From an uncultured Pelagibacteraceae bacterium (lineage in GTDB: Bacteria > Pseudomonadota > Alphaproteobacteria > Pelagibacterales > Pelagibacteraceae), in assembly GCA_902523515.1 (NCBI GenBank), contig CABYZT010000006.1:18339-82338 (forward strand): a DNA stretch of 64,000 nucleotides, given 5' to 3'. Below the pieces are notes generated by a model that did not search any database, was not told where the DNA came from, and saw only the letters and a list, made by a program, of their open reading frames with translations. A program made the position numbers and the translations under genes. Below, piece after piece: positions 59,469 to 64,000 of this stretch (the stretch's first letter is position 1; each line of letters opens with the position of its first letter).

Positions 59469-60022
59469 TTTACATAATCGATCATCAAGACTCTTTTACT
59501 TGGAATGTTGTTCATCAATTTGCAAAATTTGATAAAGTTTTTTGCTCAAATTATTACGAGGTAAATAACAAATTACTTGATAAAAGTGATGTGATCGTTT
59601 TATCACCAGGACCTGGATCACCAAAGGATTACCCTAATACTTCAAAAATTTATAAAAAATACAAAGGAAGGAAAAAAATTATTGGTATTTGTCTTGGTTA
59701 TCAAATGATTTTGCATAATGAAGGAGGCAAAATAATACAACAAAAAAAAATTTATCATGGATTTCAATCTAAAATAAAAACAAATAATCAAAGTAAAATC
59801 TTTAAAAATAATCAACAGTTTAAAGTTGGAAGATATCATTCATTAAAATTAATGGAGCCATTTAAATCAAATTCTATTAAAATAACTATGAGATGTAGTA
59901 AAACAAAAATACCAATGGGTCTTGAGGATAATCAAAACAAAATATATGGATTTCAATTTCATCCAGAATCTTTTTTAACAGAAAATGGCAACACTCTTAT
60001 TAAAAAAATCTTATCAGCTTAG
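59465..60022 (+). CDS. pabA: aminodeoxychorismate/anthranilate synthase glutamine amidotransferase
   Basis: IIDHQDSFTWNVVHQF, LSPGPGSPKDYPNT, IGICLGYQMIL, GFQFHPES. Confidence 0.93.
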   Translation: MIYIIDHQDSFTWNVVHQFAKFDKVFCSNYYEVNNKLLDKSDVIVLSPGPGSPKDYPNTSKIYKKYKGRKKIIGICLGYQMILHNEGGKIIQQKKIYHGFQSKIKTNNQSKIFKNNQQFKVGRYHSLKLMEPFKSNSIKITMRCSKTKIPMGLEDNQNKIYGFQFHPESFLTENGNTLIKKILSA

Positions 60023-60728
60023 TAATCTTAAAGAAGTGAATTTCAATGATCTTTGGGGGTCTAGGGGTGTATTCACCACAATGCGAATGGTTGGAAAACC
60101 TCCTAAGTTAATACTTTTAAAAGCGCATTTAGAGAACTTAATAAAATCTACAAAAAAATATGGAATAAAAAAAAACAATTTAAAAAACATTATTAAAGAT
60201 TTAATTAACAAAAATACCCTATACATAGGTTCTGATAATTTATTTCGTATAGCGTTAAATAAAAAACTGATATCAGTCTCAATTAGAAAAAGACCAAAAC
60301 CAAAAAGTAATTTTCATCTTTTATTATTTAAATATAAACGAGTAGAGCCAACTTACAAAAATCTCTATTATAAAAAAATATTAGCAAAATTAAGCAAAGT
60401 TGATTCAACTAAATTTGATATTGCTCTAGTAGCAAAGGATAAAATTTTAGAAACTGGTACTTCAAATTTAGTTTTTGTGAAAAATGGGAAGATTTTTTCA
60501 CCTAAAAAAAATTGTTATTTTGGAAACACACTTAAATTTATAAGCAAGAGAATTAAAATTAATTTTAAAGATATTTTTATTAAATCAATCGATGATTACG
60601 ATGAAATAATTCTTATTGGATCCGGTAAAGGAATAACATCAGTTTCAAAAATAAACGAACTTAAATGGAAGAGAAGAAAGACTGGTTGCTACACAAAGTT
60701 AAATAAAATATATAACTCTCTTGTTTAA
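59985..60728 (+). CDS. pabC: class IV aminotransferase / aminodeoxychorismate lyase-like
   Basis: SRGVFTTMRMVG, ILETGTSNLVFVKNGKIFSP; downstream of pabBA. Start overlaps pabA by 38 nt, so a later start is possible. Confidence 0.82.
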   Translation: MATLLLKKSYQLSNLKEVNFNDLWGSRGVFTTMRMVGKPPKLILLKAHLENLIKSTKKYGIKKNNLKNIIKDLINKNTLYIGSDNLFRIALNKKLISVSIRKRPKPKSNFHLLLFKYKRVEPTYKNLYYKKILAKLSKVDSTKFDIALVAKDKILETGTSNLVFVKNGKIFSPKKNCYFGNTLKFISKRIKINFKDIFIKSIDDYDEIILIGSGKGITSVSKINELKWKRRKTGCYTKLNKIYNSLV

Positions 60729-60730
60729 AT

Positions 60731-61129
60731 ATGAAAGATCCAAACAATCCTTGTATATTTTGTAAAATTAGAAAAGAAGAGCTTCAGTTTGAAAACCAAT
60801 TGGCTTATTCATCTACAGATAGCTATCCTGTCTCAGAATTTCATAGTCTTATCGTTCCTAAAAGACATGTTGAAACATATTTTGAGCTTACTAAAGATGA
60901 AATTCAAGCATGTAATGATTTAATCTTCAAAACTAAAGAAAAAATTTTAAAACAAGATACTAGTGTTAAAGGTTTTAATATAGGCACAAATGCAGGAAAA
61001 TCTGCAGGCCAATCAATTATGCATTGTCATATTCATCTAATTCCCAGAAGAGAAGGGGATGTTGAGAATCCTCAGGGCGGTGTTAGGTCAGTGATTCCCA
61101 ACAAACAACACTACAAACGTAAACTCTAA
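60731..61129 (+). CDS. HIT family protein
   Basis: NPCIFCKI, VPKRHVETYFELT, GQSIMHCHIHLIPR (HxHxH-like). Confidence 0.95.
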   Translation: MKDPNNPCIFCKIRKEELQFENQLAYSSTDSYPVSEFHSLIVPKRHVETYFELTKDEIQACNDLIFKTKEKILKQDTSVKGFNIGTNAGKSAGQSIMHCHIHLIPRREGDVENPQGGVRSVIPNKQHYKRKL

Positions 61130-61234
61130 GTTGTTATTAAAGACAAATTGACCAATACTTTTGGTTGAACTCTATAAGTTTCTAGAATAGAAAACCTTAA
61201 ATTAATTCAATTTTATTTTACAAGGGTATTAAAA

Positions 61235-62035
61235 ATGTTTGCAACAAATCCATTTTCAATTCTAGCTGAAACAGTTCCATCTATAGTCATGCAAGGTTTT
61301 GTGGTGTTAATGGTTTTATTAATCGTTGCAGGCACTCTTTTAGACATAATTCATAAAAAGAATGTAAAATACTTTTTTGAAAACGCCAAGAAAGCAAAAA
61401 AAAATGCTACCAAAGAACTATCGACTGGTGAAAGAATTGCAGTTGTTTCAAAAACAATTGCATACGACATCGGAACTACATCAGAACTAGGGGCGGGCAA
61501 AAGAAGAGTAGCACATGTTCTTGGTATGTATGGTACTATATTGTTTTGGGTTGGCTCTGTTGTGATGATATTTTGTTATTCATCAGCAAATGCAGAAACT
61601 CCGACTATTTGGCCAATGATCTGGCATATTGGAGCTTTGATGACGATATTGGGTGGATCATGGTTTTGGTTCTTTTTAAGAGTTGATGTTTATTCTGAAG
61701 CGCAACCTTGGTACAGAATTATTAAAGCAGATTTATTCGTATTAGCTCTGATTGCAACTTCCTTAACTGGATTTATTTGGTCATACCTTCAAGGTTTAAA
61801 TTTAGAGGGAAGATGGGATGCAAATTTATTTTTAGTCTTATTTGTAGTTTCAAACCTAGTTTTATTTGGAGGAGTTTATTGGTCTAAGTTTGCACATATG
61901 TTTTATAAACCTGGCGCAGCAATACAAAAGAATTTAGCTGAAGCAGATGGTTCAAGAGATAATTTACCACCACCTGCAGATGCACCTGAACAATTTGGTT
62001 TAGGTATTAAAAGAGAACAACCTAAACATTATTAA
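61235..62035 (+). CDS. aprM: adenylylsulfate reductase membrane anchor-like protein (AprM)
   Basis: 5-6 TM protein directly upstream of aprB and aprA; arrangement known in the SAR11 lineage. Confidence 0.75.
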   Translation: MFATNPFSILAETVPSIVMQGFVVLMVLLIVAGTLLDIIHKKNVKYFFENAKKAKKNATKELSTGERIAVVSKTIAYDIGTTSELGAGKRRVAHVLGMYGTILFWVGSVVMIFCYSSANAETPTIWPMIWHIGALMTILGGSWFWFFLRVDVYSEAQPWYRIIKADLFVLALIATSLTGFIWSYLQGLNLEGRWDANLFLVLFVVSNLVLFGGVYWSKFAHMFYKPGAAIQKNLAEADGSRDNLPPPADAPEQFGLGIKREQPKHY

Positions 62036-62068
62036 TTATGATAAAATTTAAAAAGGAGAGAGAATAAT

Positions 62069-62539
62069 ATGTCAACATTTGTATATATGACAAGATGTGA
62101 TGGCTGTGGTCATTGCGTAGATATTTGCCCATCAGATATAATGCACATTGATGAAAACATTAGACGTGCAAAAAATATAGAACCTAACTTTTGTTGGGAA
62201 TGTTATTCTTGTGTCAAAGCTTGTCCTAATCACGCTATTGATGTTAGAGGATATGCAGACTTTGCTCCAATGGGACATAGCGTTAGAGTAAGAAGGGAAG
62301 AAGAAAAAGGAACAATCTCTTGGAAAATTAAATTCAGAAATGGAACTGAAAAAAATTTCGTATCTCCAATAACAACTAAGCCTTGGGGAAAATTTATTCC
62401 TAAATTAGCTGATGGGGACAAACCTAATCAAGGTGAGATAAATTCACAAAGATTATACACTGAACCAGAAGGATTAAATATAGATGGAGAGCTTCCGAGT
62501 GTTCCCAAAGAGTCGTTCAAAAAAGGAGTTTACTATTAA
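62069..62539 (+). CDS. aprB: adenylylsulfate reductase beta subunit (ferredoxin-type 2x[4Fe-4S])
   Basis: CDGCGHCVDICPSDIMHID and CWECYSCVKACPNHAIDVRGYADFAPMG. Confidence 0.95.
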   Translation: MSTFVYMTRCDGCGHCVDICPSDIMHIDENIRRAKNIEPNFCWECYSCVKACPNHAIDVRGYADFAPMGHSVRVRREEEKGTISWKIKFRNGTEKNFVSPITTKPWGKFIPKLADGDKPNQGEINSQRLYTEPEGLNIDGELPSVPKESFKKGVYY

Positions 62540-64000
62540 TGGCTAGTCATAAAACTCATTACGAAGATTGTGATATATTAGTTGTTGGTGGAGGTATGGC
62601 TGGTACTGGTGCTACCTTTGAAGCAAGACACTGGGGTAGAGACATGAAAATTGTTTGTGTTGAAAAAGCTAACATTGATAGAAGTGGTGCTGTTGCCCAA
62701 GGACTATATGCCATTAACTGCTATATGGGAATGCAGTGGGGTGAAAACCAACCAGAAGATCACGTAAGATATGCAAGAAATGATTTAATGGGAATGGTAA
62801 GAGAAGATTTAGGTTATGACATGGCTCGTCACGTAGACTCTACAGTTCATATGTTTGATGAATGGGGTTTGCCTATGATGAAGAATGAAGAAACTGGTAG
62901 ATACCTAAGAGAAGGTAAATGGCAAATAATGATCCATGGAGAAAGTTATAAACCGATTGTTGCAGAAGCTGCAAAAAAATCAGCAGATAAAATTTATAAC
63001 AGAATAATGATTACTCATCTTTTAATGGACGAGTCTCAAGATAACAGAATTGGTGGAGCAGTTGGATTTAATATGAGAACGGGTGATTTCCATGTATTTA
63101 GAGCAAAAGCAGTAATTGTTGCTGCTGGAGGAGCTTCACACATCTTTAAACCAAGAGCTGTTGGAGAAGGAATGGGTAGAACTTGGTATGCTCCATGGAG
63201 TAATGGATCTGCATATGCATTACCTATTGCAGCAGGTGCTAAGATGACTCAAATGGAAAATAGAATTGTATTATGTAGATTTAAAGATGGGTATGGGCCA
63301 GTTGGAGCATATTTCCTTCATTTAAAAACATACACTCAAAATGCTAATGGCGAAAACTATGAGAAAAAATGGTATGATCAAACCAAAGAGTTAGTTGGAG
63401 AATATATTGATCATCATCCAACGCCAACTTGTTTGAGAAATCATGCATTTATCCAGGAAGTAGCTGCAGGCGGTGGACCAATCCACATGGTAACTACTGA
63501 GGCTTTCCAAGATCCACATTTAGAAACAGTAGGTTGGGAAAATTTCTTAGGAATGACTGTTGGTCAAGCTGTTGTTTGGGCATCTCAAAATATTGATCCA
63601 AAATATACAAATCCTGAGCTAACTACATCTGAGCCTTATGTAATGGGTTCTCATGCTACTTGTTCTGGCGCATGGGTTAGCGGTCCAGAGGATTTATCAC
63701 CACCAGAATATTTCTGGGGTTATAACAGAATGCTAACTATTGATGGATTATTTGGTGCAGGTGATACAGTTGGTGGAAGTGCTCACAAGTTTTCATCTGG
63801 ATCTTTTACAGAAGGTCGATTAGCTGCAAAAGCTGCTGTTAAATATATTGAAGACAAAAAAGCTGAGGGTGTTAAAGTTTCAGATAAACAGTGTGAGGAT
63901 TTCAAGACTGCTGTTTATAAACCACTAGAAAACTACACAGTTGCAAGAAATGAGATTACTGGTGGGACAGTCTCTCCTAGTTATATATCTCCAATTCAAG
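62539..64000 (+). CDS. aprA: adenylylsulfate reductase alpha subunit, 3' truncated by window end
   Basis: Not in track (runs off edge). ATG at 62539 overlaps the aprB stop (TAATG); ILVVGGGMAGTGATFEARHWG, DRSGAVAQGLYAINCYMG, FGAGDTVGGSAHKFSSGSFTEGRLAAKAAV. Confidence 0.95.
   Translation, partial: MASHKTHYEDCDILVVGGGMAGTGATFEARHWGRDMKIVCVEKANIDRSGAVAQGLYAINCYMGMQWGENQPEDHVRYARNDLMGMVREDLGYDMARHVDSTVHMFDEWGLPMMKNEETGRYLREGKWQIMIHGESYKPIVAEAAKKSADKIYNRIMITHLLMDESQDNRIGGAVGFNMRTGDFHVFRAKAVIVAAGGASHIFKPRAVGEGMGRTWYAPWSNGSAYALPIAAGAKMTQMENRIVLCRFKDGYGPVGAYFLHLKTYTQNANGENYEKKWYDQTKELVGEYIDHHPTPTCLRNHAFIQEVAAGGGPIHMVTTEAFQDPHLETVGWENFLGMTVGQAVVWASQNIDPKYTNPELTTSEPYVMGSHATCSGAWVSGPEDLSPPEYFWGYNRMLTIDGLFGAGDTVGGSAHKFSSGSFTEGRLAAKAAVKYIEDKKAEGVKVSDKQCEDFKTAVYKPLENYTVARNEITGGTVSPSYISPIQ

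Noticed and set aside
58859-60226. Antisense ORFs over pabB, pabA and pabC (58859..59113, 59642..59839, 60014..60226)
   Set aside because: Low-complexity shadow frames.
61148-61178. TTGACC-N19-TATAAG promoter-like sequence before aprM
   Set aside because: 19-nt spacing is outside the usual optimum and the sequence is AT-rich; not strong enough to list.
1-64000. CRISPR arrays, prophage, transposons, toxin-antitoxin or restriction systems
   Set aside because: No direct-repeat arrays, integrase/transposase, cas, phage or R-M motifs were recognised in any translated frame.

Overview
AT-rich, densely packed alphaproteobacterial DNA that reads as SAR11/Pelagibacter-like. This assignment rests on protein content, the TPP-riboswitch/ThiV-like locus, the AprM-AprB-AprA cluster and the streamlined layout; no database search was run. 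Roughly 1.1-34 kb is a carbohydrate/polyol catabolism and uptake region: four Gfo/Idh/MocA dehydrogenases, IolE- and IolD-like enzymes, an RbsABC/Frc-type ABC transporter with FucU-like mutarotase and ribokinase, a TctCBA tripartite transporter, a second sugar ABC transporter, PdxA-like, SDR, ROK, aldolase and ALDH genes. It also holds an odd group made of a C11orf54/PTD012-like hydrolase, a winged-helix protein, a divergent PanB-like protein and a PanE-like reductase. From about 34 kb the content is mostly housekeeping: TPP riboswitch plus ThiV-like symporter, ABC exporters, YbbAP/TesA, SRAP, YajQ, RseP, HU, Amt, Bcp, RecX, CysQ, MnmA, PabB/A/C, HIT. The window ends inside aprA. Highlights: an intrinsic-terminator-like hairpin inside the 5' coding end of tctB; terminators directly after substrate-binding-protein genes in all three uptake systems; start codons of ybbA and tesA that overlap on opposite strands; the C11orf54/PanB-like catabolic group; and an untracked 27-aa highly basic ORF with a canonical promoter. 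No rRNA, tRNA, CRISPR array or transposable element was recognised.
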